The position numbers and the translations under genes are program-made. Below the pieces are notes generated by a model that searched no databases, was not told the DNA's origin, and saw nothing but the letters and a program-made list of their open reading frames with translations. From Methanobacteriota archaeon (GTDB taxonomy: Archaea > Thermoplasmatota > Thermoplasmata > RBG-16-68-12): a stretch of 6,151 bases of DNA. Location of the stretch: assembly GCA_005878665.1 (NCBI GenBank), contig VBLR01000050.1, forward strand, positions 1 through 6,151, in the 5' to 3' direction. Below, in pieces: positions 1-5,239 of the stretch (position 1 is its first letter; every line of letters begins with the position of its first letter).

Positions 1-118
1 GGTGAATATGCCCCTGCTCCTTGCACACACCGCCCGTCAAGCCACCCGAGTTGAGCCTGGGTGATGGTGCCGTTCTTGCGGCGCTAGAACCTAGGTTCAG
101 CAAGGAGGGCTAAGTCGT
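1..118 (+). rRNA. 16S rRNA, 3' region, exon 1 (5' end outside window)
   Basis: This is the last part of the small-subunit rRNA before the intron. The near-universal CACACACCGCCCGTC segment is at 24-38; placing G23 at E. coli position 1392 puts base 1 near position 1370. The penultimate helix h44 follows, with its hairpin tip around 68-85, and the exon ends in the decoding-site strand TAAGTCGT at 111-118. U118 corresponds to E. coli U1498. CCTTGC ahead of CACACACC, the h44 tip and the overall sequence look archaeal, closest from memory to Thermoplasmata. The exon boundary comes from P1 pairing of the downstream intron and from the universal sequence restored on joining 118 to 352. The gene enters from outside the window, so its promoter is not seen. 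Confidence 0.95.
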
Positions 119-351
119 AAACTGTGTTGCGACTCCGGATCCGTGAGGAACCGGAACAAACCTGGCTATATGCGGGGAACTCCGAGGATCCTCGAGTACC
201 GAGTAGCGGTAACAATCTCGAGGTGCGGACAATCCGCAGGGAAGGCCGATTGAAAAGATCGGAACCCTCAGAGACTGCACGCCGGGCTCCGACGCAAGGC
301 GCGTCGGATGATGATACAGTCCACGCCCCATGGCGACATGGGGAGCACGTG
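119..351 (+). ncRNA. Group I self-splicing intron in 16S rRNA (insertion after E. coli position 1498)
   Basis: The insert separates two perfectly conserved 16S halves and carries a full group I core. P1: exon 113-118 pairs with the guide sequence 129-134 (GCGACU), with the U118.G129 wobble at the splice site. P2: CCGG 135-138/CCGG 151-154 plus 140-142/147-149, capped by a GUGA loop. P3: 161-166/281-286. P4: 171-175/234-238. P5: 181-184/226-229, extended by 190-196/217-223 and 197-201/207-211. P6: 239-241/265-267 and 246-250/258-262. P7: 273-277/317-321 plus G271-C322, with A272 bulged; G273-C321 matches the family's guanosine-binding pair. P8: 288-295/301-308. P9: 326-332/337-343 with a GCGA loop. 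P9.0: 323-324/349-350. The terminal guanosine is G351. P10: loop bases 125-128 (UGUU) pair with the 3' exon AACA 352-355. J4/5 (GGAA...CAAU) and the AGAGACU...AGUCC signature resemble the IC3 tRNA-Leu type; the subgroup is inferred. No homing endonuclease is encoded. The intron should excise from pre-16S RNA by two guanosine-initiated transesterifications. Confidence 0.93.
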
Positions 352-393
352 AACAAGGTATCTGTAGGGGAACCTGCAGATGGATCACCTCCT
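352..393 (+). rRNA. 16S rRNA, exon 2 and mature 3' end
   Basis: The exon opens with AACAAGGTA, which continues exon 1 without loss or duplication. It contains the terminal helix h45 (around 361-380, with the GGGGAACC loop region) and ends in GGATCACCTCCT. The CCTCCT at 388-393 is the anti-Shine-Dalgarno sequence. The exact mature 3' nucleotide cannot be fixed; one or two following A residues may be included. The exon is only about 42 nt, so the intron separates the anti-SD tail and the h45 dimethyl-adenosine site from the rest of the molecule until splicing occurs. No tRNA-Ala or 23S gene follows before the convergent gene ending at 516. Confidence 0.93.
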
Positions 394-413
394 AAAGAGC
401 CATCAATCAAAAG

Positions 414-441
414 GAGGCCTTGGCAAGGTAGAAAGGGCCTC
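414..441 (+). other. Short hairpin in the 16S 3' trailer
   Basis: GAGGCC at 414-419 pairs with GGCCTC at 436-441 around a 16-nt loop, 20 nt beyond the mature 16S end. It may be a trailer or processing structure. Archaeal 16S precursors usually mature from a long stem joining 5' and 3' flanks; the 5' flank is outside the window, so a bulge-helix-bulge processing site cannot be tested here. Confidence 0.3.
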
Positions 442-473
442 TGCCCCCTGATCGCGAACGTCTAATCCACTCA

Positions 474-479
474 TTTTTT
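474..479 (+). terminator. T6 tract, probable 16S transcript terminator
   Basis: Six consecutive T residues lie 81 nt after the 16S end in otherwise GC-rich DNA. Archaeal RNA polymerase terminates at U-rich tracts without needing a preceding hairpin, and the next gene is on the opposite strand, so the 16S transcript has to end near here. Confidence 0.45.
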
Positions 480-482
480 CCT

Positions 483-504
483 GGTCGAGACGACCGTCTC
501 GACC
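483..504. repeat. Perfect 10-bp inverted repeat between convergent units
   Basis: GGTCGAGACG at 483-492 is the exact reverse complement of CGTCTCGACC at 495-504, with two bases (AC) between. It would form a very stable hairpin at the 3' end of either the 16S transcript or the minus-strand gene ending at 516. On the plus strand the T tract is before the hairpin, and on the minus strand A residues follow it, so it is not a bacterial-type intrinsic terminator. It may protect 3' ends or bind a dimeric protein. Confidence 0.55.
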
Positions 505-515
505 TCAGACCACGG

Positions 516-881
516 TCAGGCCTCGACCGGATCAGCAGCGGGGTTCGATAGTGTCTCGATTTCCGACGCCTCGGGGCGGGCTTTGTGCGCCCAGGGAGCG
601 TGGATCTGACCCATCAATTCCCGCCATTCCGCGGGCATCGGCCGCCCTTCTTCGTCACGGCGGAACCAGTCGACCACCGTCTCTACGTCGGTGCCTTTCC
701 CGTTGAACGTCACGAGGATCGCGTTCCGCACGTTCGCCGCGGCCTCGGCCGCGATGCGGTTCTCGAACACCGCCGCGTACGGATTCTTCGACATCCACCA
801 GATGACGAGGAACATCGTCTTGCCGGGAGAATGAGTCTCGTGTTTCCGCTTCATCGCGGTCAGAATCCTGCGGCTGCTCAC
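516..881 (-). CDS. Hypothetical protein, about 121 aa or shorter
   Basis: I do not recognise this protein. The reading frame gives 121 residues from a GTG start at 881; in-frame ATGs at 854 (MKRKHETH) and 815 (MFLVIWWM) are alternatives, and no Shine-Dalgarno motif or clear TATA box decides among them. The central part, residues 23-90, looks like a small folded domain: FLVIWWMSKNPYAAVFENR, an alanine-rich helix (IAAEAAANVRNA), a strand (ILVTFNG), then a helix with ETVVDWFRRDEEGR and a PAEWRELM segment. There is no signal peptide or convincing membrane helix. The C-terminal 30 residues are low-complexity and acidic (PEASEIETLSNPAADPVEA) and may be disordered. The gene converges on the 16S rRNA gene and lies 128 nt downstream of the methyltransferase on the same strand, so it probably has its own promoter. 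Codon use (GC-rich third positions) supports real coding. Confidence 0.6.
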   Translation of the reverse strand: MSSRRILTAMKRKHETHSPGKTMFLVIWWMSKNPYAAVFENRIAAEAAANVRNAILVTFNGKGTDVETVVDWFRRDEEGRPMPAEWRELMGQIHAPWAHKARPEASEIETLSNPAADPVEA

Positions 882-926
882 CAGGTGGGCGTTAGGTGAG
901 GAGGTCCCAGGCCGGGGAAAAGGCCG

Positions 927-955
927 TTGTCAACCCGTCGTGCTCGCATTGACAA
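927..955. promoter_or_regulatory. Inverted repeat TTGTCAA-N15-TTGACAA, possible operator
   Basis: In the 128-nt gap between the two minus-strand genes, TTGTCAA (927-933) and TTGACAA (949-955) are exact reverse complements 15 nt apart. The CAACCCGTC/CAAACCCGTC sequence next to each arm also gives an imperfect direct repeat. The element is 46-74 nt upstream of the GTG at 881, a plausible distance for a regulator site or for a hairpin in a leader or trailer. The rest of this gap (882-1009) shows no gene or clear TATA box. Confidence 0.25.
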
Positions 956-1009
956 ACCCGTCACACGCGTGGCGTTCCACCGCGCGAGCGTCGTTGTTCA
1001 AGGAGCCGC

Positions 1010-1849
1010 TCATCTCGTTCCGGTTGCGATGACGCCCTCACACGGGATGAGAATCCCTTTGCGCGATTTCCACTTCCGCAAATTGCCTCGAGTCCTCGCG
1101 AGGATCTTCTCCTGGACCGGCGGGTCTTCTTCCATGATCGAGTGACCGAGGGGCGTTCCCTCGAGCATGATCTCGATGTATTCGTCCGCGTCTTTGAACG
1201 CCATGAGGTGGGTCCGACGCTCCTCTTGCGTTTCTCCGAATCCCGCGTCCGCGAGGAGCTTCGTCAGCTCTCCCGGGCCTCCGAGCTCGAACGGCATCGG
1301 CCGGTCCCCGGTCTCATCCGGCTCGGCGAACTCGAGGATCGCCGCGACCAGGGCATTGAGGGCAGTCGCCTTCTCCGCGGTGCTCCAGACCGCGACGCCG
1401 ATCCGCCCTTTCGGCCGAAGCACCCGATGCGCTTCCCTCGCGACCACGTCCGGATTCGCGAAGATCTGAAACCCAAAAAGGCTCGTCACGAGATCGAACG
1501 ACTCGTTCGGAAAGTCGAGCTTCTCCGCGTCCATTGTAAGGAACGTGAGGCCGGGGATCCGCCGCTCCTTCGCAATCCGCGTGGCGAGCTCGACCAACTG
1601 CTCAGAGAGATCGATGCCCACCACCCGGCCGTCGGGGCCGACCATACGGGCGATGCTCATCGCCGGTTCGCCGGGACCCGTCGCGAGGTCGAGTGCCGAT
1701 TCCCGGATTTTCGGATTCACGCGGGCAAGCAAGTCGAAGCCGTACGGCTCGAAGAGGCGCATCGCCTTGCGGTACGATTCCGCGCGCTCGTTCCAGGTGG
1801 TCCGCATGGCCTCGCGGTGAGAGTCGTCCGTGTGCTTCGAGGGGGGCAT
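1010..1849 (-). CDS. Class I SAM-dependent methyltransferase (UbiE/MenG-like)
   Basis: This is a 279-aa Rossmann-fold methyltransferase, presumably soluble and cytoplasmic. Motif I is LDLATGPGEPA (about residues 53-63), which binds the methionine part of SAM. The acidic end of strand 2 is VVGIDLS with D80, expected to hold the ribose hydroxyls. MDAEKLDF (106-113) is the adenine-contacting region, FDLVTSLFGFQIF (119-130) is motif II/strand 4, and VLRPKGRI (143-150) is the post-motif region typical of the Methyltransf_11/UbiE group. The C-terminal half (GGPGELTKLLADAGF, then an acidic helical region) is likely the substrate cap. The substrate cannot be predicted. The ATG at 1849 is preferred over the longer frame start at 1900: a TATA box at 1881-1887 would lie inside the longer version and is placed correctly for a near-leaderless transcript from 1849. 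It begins 57 nt after the corA stop and is probably transcribed separately. Confidence 0.88.
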   Translation of the reverse strand: MPPSKHTDDSHREAMRTTWNERAESYRKAMRLFEPYGFDLLARVNPKIRESALDLATGPGEPAMSIARMVGPDGRVVGIDLSEQLVELATRIAKERRIPGLTFLTMDAEKLDFPNESFDLVTSLFGFQIFANPDVVAREAHRVLRPKGRIGVAVWSTAEKATALNALVAAILEFAEPDETGDRPMPFELGGPGELTKLLADAGFGETQEERRTHLMAFKDADEYIEIMLEGTPLGHSIMEEDPPVQEKILARTRGNLRKWKSRKGILIPCEGVIATGTR

Positions 1850-1880
1850 CGGACTCGCGCAGAGGGCATCGCGCGTTGGC

Positions 1881-1887
1881 CTATAAG
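1881..1887 (-). promoter_or_regulatory. TATA box for the methyltransferase gene
   Basis: Read on the minus strand the sequence is CTTATAG. Its centre is about 35 nt upstream of the ATG at 1849, so initiation about 26 nt downstream would leave a leader of about 9 nt. It sits in the 57-nt corA/methyltransferase gap and argues against obligatory co-transcription. Confidence 0.5.
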
Positions 1888-1906
1888 CGGCTCGCACCAC
1901 GCGGCT

Positions 1907-2872
1907 TCACAGCCACTTCCGGCGGCGGAAGAACATGACCATGACGACGACGACGATTCCCATCAGGACAAGCGACACGATGAATCCGCTCAGGTCCTCC
2001 TTTCCGGGGAACGCGACGTTCATGCCGTATGCGCTCGCAATCAGGCCGAGCGGGAGGATGATCGTCGCGATGACCGTGAGCGTCTTCATGACTTCGTTCA
2101 GGCTGTTGCTCACGACGGTCAGGTATACCTCCATAAGGCCGGCGCTGACCTCGCGGAGTGTGTCGAGGCGGTCGAGCGTCTGGATCATGTGGTCGTACAC
2201 GTCGCGGAAGTACTCGCGCGTCTCCTTGCGAAACCCGGTGAGTTCCCCCCGAGCGAGTTCCGCGAACGCGTCTCGCTGAGGCCGCAGGTCGTTTCGGAGG
2301 ACGAGGAGGTCCCTCCGGAACTGGTGAATCGTATTCGCGGTCTCGCGGACGGGTTCTGCGAGGGCCTTCTCCTCCAAGTCATCGACGATGTTCTGAAGCC
2401 GGTCGAGATGGGGGAAATACGAGTCGACGAGATCGTCCAAGATCGTGTATGCCAGGAAGTCCGCCCCGGATTTCAGGAGACGCGGGTCTCGTTTCCGCAA
2501 GCGGATTCGACTGTCCTCGAGCTGGGGGAACACCTTGTCGTGAATGGTGACGATGAACTTCTTCGCGATGAACAACGAGAGCTGGTCGGTGTCCAGCTCC
2601 TCGGCCCACACGATTGTCCGTGCGACGACGAACACGACGTCGTCGTAGACGTCGACCCTCGGCGGCAGGTCTTGGTTCTGGGCGTCTTCCAGGGCAAGCG
2701 GATGCAGGCCGAATAGCGTCTCGAGCTCCTCGATCGTTCGGCCGTCGGCATCCACGACATTGACCCAGGTCACCTTGTAGGCCTCGACGAGTTCACGGCA
2801 GCGGCCAATCGTGACGTCCTTCTCCTCGAGAAATTCGGTCGGCGTGTAGGCGATGACCTCGACGCGGACCAT
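1907..2872 (-). CDS. corA: CorA-family Mg2+/Co2+ transporter
   Basis: This 321-aa inner-membrane cation channel, expected to be pentameric, imports Mg2+ and possibly Co2+ or Ni2+. The N-terminal cytosolic domain (about 1-150) has TWVNVVD near residue 35 and FGLHPLALEDA (54-64), both family hallmarks, followed by long charged helices (about 150-260) forming the stalk. The pore helix (about 262-286) ends in the signature YGMN at 282-285. The external loop is VAFPGKEDL rather than the MPE-type loop of E. coli CorA, with K291-E292-D293 supplying charge. The second membrane helix (about 296-315) ends in the basic tail FFRRRKWL. Length matches the family. The ATG at 2872 (MVRVEVIAYT) is chosen over an upstream start at 3016 because the extra 48 residues do not resemble CorA and would overlap the divergent cupin gene. 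A TATA-like TTTAAT lies 28 nt upstream of 2872, consistent with a leaderless mRNA. Confidence 0.95.
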   Translation of the reverse strand: MVRVEVIAYTPTEFLEEKDVTIGRCRELVEAYKVTWVNVVDADGRTIEELETLFGLHPLALEDAQNQDLPPRVDVYDDVVFVVARTIVWAEELDTDQLSLFIAKKFIVTIHDKVFPQLEDSRIRLRKRDPRLLKSGADFLAYTILDDLVDSYFPHLDRLQNIVDDLEEKALAEPVRETANTIHQFRRDLLVLRNDLRPQRDAFAELARGELTGFRKETREYFRDVYDHMIQTLDRLDTLREVSAGLMEVYLTVVSNSLNEVMKTLTVIATIILPLGLIASAYGMNVAFPGKEDLSGFIVSLVLMGIVVVVMVMFFRRRKWL

Positions 2873-2896
2873 CGCGCCGCGAACTTCGCCGGGCGC

Positions 2897-2902
2897 ATTA
2901 AA
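2897..2902 (-). promoter_or_regulatory. TATA box for corA, possibly shared with the divergent cupin gene
   Basis: Minus-strand TTTAAT is centred about 28 nt before the corA ATG, the spacing expected for leaderless archaeal transcription. The same AT island read on the plus strand (ATTAAA) is the most AT-rich spot upstream of the cupin start at 2970 and would give a leader of roughly 44 nt there. It may therefore serve both directions. Confidence 0.5.
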
Positions 2903-2959
2903 CTCTTGTGCGTGCGGCCGATGCGGAAACTCCAAATGCCCCCCGTTCCTTGCGGACGA

Positions 2960-2964
2960 AGGTG
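2960..2964 (+). promoter_or_regulatory. Shine-Dalgarno-like site for the cupin gene
   Basis: AGGTG is 5 nt before the ATG at 2970 and can pair with CACCT in the 16S anti-SD sequence seen at 386-390. It supports 2970 as the start and indicates a leadered mRNA, unlike the other genes in the window. Confidence 0.4.
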
Positions 2965-2969
2965 GACGC

Positions 2970-3362
2970 ATGAAGGTCGTGCGCCGCAAAGACGCGAAGG
3001 CGTTGAAGGGGGACAAGAGCCTCTCGTATCAGCTCATCAGTCCCGACAACGTCGGATCGCGGAAGTTCCTCGTGACCGTCGTCGACATTCGCCCGGGAGG
3101 GAGTACGCCGGTCCACGAACACCGCACGGTCGAGTCGATGTACTTCATCCTCGAAGGCCGTGGCGAGGTGACGTCGGGCCGGGAGCGGAAAGTCCTCGGA
3201 CCCGAGACCGCGGTCTACTTCCCGGCGGGCTCGACGCACGGAATCCGAAACGTCGGCAAGGTTCGGCTTCGTTACCTCTCGTGTCACGCACCGCCGTACG
3301 AGATCGAAGACCTCTATCGGAGCTGGCAGGCGCACGAAAGCCTCGTCATGACTGGCGGCTGA
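2970..3362 (+). CDS. Small single-domain cupin protein
   Basis: This 130-aa protein is a single cupin beta-barrel. Cupin motif 1 is PGGSTPVHEHRTVESMYFILEGRGEV (about residues 42-67), giving His49, His51 and Glu55 as metal ligands. Motif 2 is FPAGSTHGIRNVG (about 84-96), giving His90 as the fourth ligand, with the usual PxGxxHxxxN pattern. All four ligands are present, so a divalent metal (Fe, Mn, Zn or Ni) is likely. Single-domain cupins include isomerases, dioxygenases and sugar- or ligand-binding proteins, so the reaction cannot be named. The C-terminal segment APPYEIEDLYRSWQ is a tail helix outside the barrel. The start at 2970 is chosen for the Shine-Dalgarno-like AGGTG and because the family's N-terminus fits MKVVRRKD; an upstream in-frame start at 2853 would overlap corA. 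The gene is divergent from corA, separated by 97 nt. Confidence 0.9.
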   Translation: MKVVRRKDAKALKGDKSLSYQLISPDNVGSRKFLVTVVDIRPGGSTPVHEHRTVESMYFILEGRGEVTSGRERKVLGPETAVYFPAGSTHGIRNVGKVRLRYLSCHAPPYEIEDLYRSWQAHESLVMTGG

Positions 3363-3380
3363 CGACTCGATAGGCCAAGT

Positions 3381-3387
3381 CTTATAC
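3381..3387 (+). promoter_or_regulatory. TATA box for the 66-aa membrane protein
   Basis: CTTATAC is centred about 27 nt before the ATG at 3411, preceded by purine/A-containing CCAAG that could act as a BRE. The geometry predicts transcription starting at or within a base or two of the ATG, giving a leaderless mRNA. Confidence 0.6.
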
Positions 3388-3410
3388 GCGCCCCGCGGCT
3401 GCGAATCGCC

Positions 3411-3611
3411 ATGCGAATTGTCTTCGTGGTCCTTGGGGTGCTCATCTTGCTCGCGGGCGGAGTTTGGGCTCTTCAGGGCGCCGGGTTCATCCCGGGCTCC
3501 TTCATGTCGAACGACCCGACGTGGTTATGGATCGGGGCGATCACGGCCGTCCTCGGCCTTGGCGTGCTCACGTTCGGCATCTGGTCACGTCGCACCCCGA
3601 AGCACACCTGA
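3411..3611 (+). CDS. Small two-helix membrane protein
   Basis: This 66-aa protein has a membrane helix at about residues 3-21 (IVFVVLGVLILLAGGVWAL), a short loop GAGFIPGSFMSNDPTW, and a second helix at about 38-58 ending in the basic tail WSRRTPKHT. By the positive-inside rule both ends face the cytoplasm. The pattern VWxLQGxGFxPGSFMSxDPTWxxxG resembles a widespread family of tiny uncharacterised membrane proteins that I recall from Actinobacteria and archaea; no function is known to me. The start is well fixed by the TATA box 27 nt upstream. The gene ends 5 nt from the stop of the convergent molybdopterin oxidoreductase, so the 3' ends of the two transcripts probably overlap. Confidence 0.8.
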   Translation: MRIVFVVLGVLILLAGGVWALQGAGFIPGSFMSNDPTWLWIGAITAVLGLGVLTFGIWSRRTPKHT

Positions 3612-3616
3612 TCGAT

Positions 3617-5176
3617 TCACTGTGAAACGAGCAGTGTGATGGCATCGTAGCCCGACGCACCATTGGGGAACGGTGGCGCCGTGGCGGGATCCTGGAGGGC
3701 GCCTCTCCCGTCGTAGGCACGGGCGACGATGCGGAACGATCCGCCCCGCGGTGGCGTCCACGGGAAGGTCCACAAGACCCAAGTCAATCCCGACATCGGG
3801 GCCTTCAGGGTCGCATCGGTCCACGTGGAGCCTCCGTCGGTGCTGACCTCGACGCGGGAGATCCCGCGGTCCCCCGCGAAAGCGACGCCTCCGATCGTGA
3901 CCGCCCCGCCAACGACCGTGTTATCCGGAGGCGTGGCGATGATCGCGACCGTGTGGATCAGGCCCTGCTCGATCCCATTCGTGTAGTTCGAGTTCGTCCA
4001 CCCCTTCTGTTGCCAGTATCCGCTGAATTCTCCCCGGACGACCTCGATCTTCGTGATCCATTTCGCGTGAAACATCCCGTACAAGCCGGGTACGATGATC
4101 CGAGCCGGGTATCCGTGAGCCGTCGCGAGCGGACCGCCGTTCATATAGATCGCAACCAGGCTGCTTGGATCCATGGCCTTCGAGAGCGGGACGGCCGCAG
4201 TGTATCCGTCGGCGCATGTGAACACGATCCAATTATCCACGGAGGGGTCCGCACCCGCCGATTGTAGGATGGTCGCGAGGCGCACGCCGGTCCACTCTGC
4301 CGTGCTGATCAGGTTCCCACCCACCTCGTTGCTGACGCACTCCAGGGTCACGAACTCGTCGACCGTCGCGAGTGTCTGGAGGTCCGCGTAGGAGTAGGTC
4401 GTCGGGCTCGAGACCAGGCCCTCGATCGAGAGCGCCCATCGACTCGCGTCCACGGTCGGATCGATCACATTCTTCGTGACGACGTAGAACTCCGACGTCG
4501 GAGTCTGCTCCTTCGAGAACATCTCCGCGACCGACGCGAAGACAAGCCGTCCCTTCTTCGAGATGAGACTCCCCAGGCCGTAGACCGTCAAGGCGGCGAC
4601 GGCGACAGCCCCGATCGTCCCGATGATGAATTGCCGCCGACTGAGGCTGAAGCCTTCCGGATACTCGGCCGCGACGTCGACGAGCACATGGTCTAGGAGG
4701 GCCGCGTAGAGCCAGTATCCGATGACTTGGCTGAACACCGCGAAGCCGACGCCCACCGACGTGTTCGACCCAAGGAAGCCTGCATCGAGGATCGGGAGGA
4801 TGACGAGCAGGACGATTCCCGCGGAGCTCAATGTGTAAAAGGCCATGACGAGCCAGCGGTTCTTGAGCCATCGTTGCACTCGCCGGAACAGGGTCGCGTA
4901 GATTCCCGGGAGGACGAGGAAGACGGCGAGGGCCGTGAGAAGGGCGAGGAGCTTCGCACCTTCCCCGAGCGTTCGGATGAAAAAGGACTCGATCCCTCCG
5001 GGGATGCGGCCGACGACGAAGTCGACCGCGATTTCAGGGAGGAATACGCCGAGGCCAAACGCCCGCATGAAGAACGTGACGAGGAGACCCGCGCCACCCG
5101 CGAGCACGCCGGCAGCGAACCGGTGCCATGGGAGGCGCCGGACGAACGCCCAGAGATTCCTCCATCCCTCGGCCAT
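3617..5176 (-). CDS. Membrane-anchored molybdopterin-dependent oxidoreductase (sulfite oxidase family)
   Basis: This 519-aa enzyme joins a membrane module to a molybdenum-cofactor domain. Predicted helices lie at about 20-45, 76-98, 109-130 and 143-166. A Tat-like motif SRRQFI at 179-184 precedes a fifth hydrophobic segment (184-205), which should place the catalytic part outside the cytoplasm. The Moco domain (about 245-382) has TLECVSNEVGG with Cys280 as the expected molybdenum ligand, WTGVRLATIL at 295-304, and HGYPARIIVPGLYGMFHAKWITKIEVV (354-380). The C-terminal Ig-like dimerisation domain (about 410-519) carries the family's VEVSTDGGSTWTDA. The helices lack the histidine pairs of a YedZ-type haem b protein, so the electron acceptor is unclear; the substrate may be sulfite or another S- or N-oxide. 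ATG 5176 is preferred to TTG 5236, which lies only a few bases from an AT-rich promoter element and would add a 20-aa basic tail. A weak CATAGGTT at 5205-5212 (minus strand) may be its TATA box. Confidence 0.9.
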   Translation of the reverse strand: MAEGWRNLWAFVRRLPWHRFAAGVLAGGAGLLVTFFMRAFGLGVFLPEIAVDFVVGRIPGGIESFFIRTLGEGAKLLALLTALAVFLVLPGIYATLFRRVQRWLKNRWLVMAFYTLSSAGIVLLVILPILDAGFLGSNTSVGVGFAVFSQVIGYWLYAALLDHVLVDVAAEYPEGFSLSRRQFIIGTIGAVAVAALTVYGLGSLISKKGRLVFASVAEMFSKEQTPTSEFYVVTKNVIDPTVDASRWALSIEGLVSSPTTYSYADLQTLATVDEFVTLECVSNEVGGNLISTAEWTGVRLATILQSAGADPSVDNWIVFTCADGYTAAVPLSKAMDPSSLVAIYMNGGPLATAHGYPARIIVPGLYGMFHAKWITKIEVVRGEFSGYWQQKGWTNSNYTNGIEQGLIHTVAIIATPPDNTVVGGAVTIGGVAFAGDRGISRVEVSTDGGSTWTDATLKAPMSGLTWVLWTFPWTPPRGGSFRIVARAYDGRGALQDPATAPPFPNGASGYDAITLLVSQ

Positions 5177-5239
5177 GCGCGAGCTAGACCGCGGCGCTCG
5201 CTTGAACCTATGCCCGGAGACGCGTTGCGCGACCAATCC

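Noticed and set aside
119..351. Bulge-helix-bulge (archaeal endonuclease-type) rRNA intron
   Set aside because: The insert carries a full group I core with P7, a guanosine-binding pair, terminal G and matching P1/P10; no bulge-helix-bulge pairing is evident at the junctions.
84..410. Minus-strand open frames over the 16S/intron region
   Set aside because: They are antisense to structured RNA and show no recognisable protein features.
414..450. Degenerate tRNA-Ala remnant in the 16S trailer
   Set aside because: There is one short stem only, with no T-loop (GTTCRANYC) or anticodon-arm sequence.
124..465. Possible intron-encoded protein (plus-strand frame of 113 codons)
   Set aside because: The frame runs through the ribozyme core and the 16S exon 2, with no nuclease motif and no protein-like composition.
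474..504. Bacterial-type rho-independent terminator
   Set aside because: The T tract is before the hairpin on the plus strand, and on the minus strand the hairpin is followed by A residues, so neither strand has the hairpin-then-U order.
1142..2716. Long plus-strand open frame of 524 codons
   Set aside because: It lies antisense to corA and the methyltransferase, whose motifs are unmistakable. Its product is rich in R, E, H and D runs, as expected from the complement of GC-rich coding DNA.
2898..3335. Minus-strand open frame of 145 codons opposite the cupin gene
   Set aside because: The plus strand encodes both cupin motifs with all metal ligands; the opposite frame has no motifs and would overlap the corA promoter.
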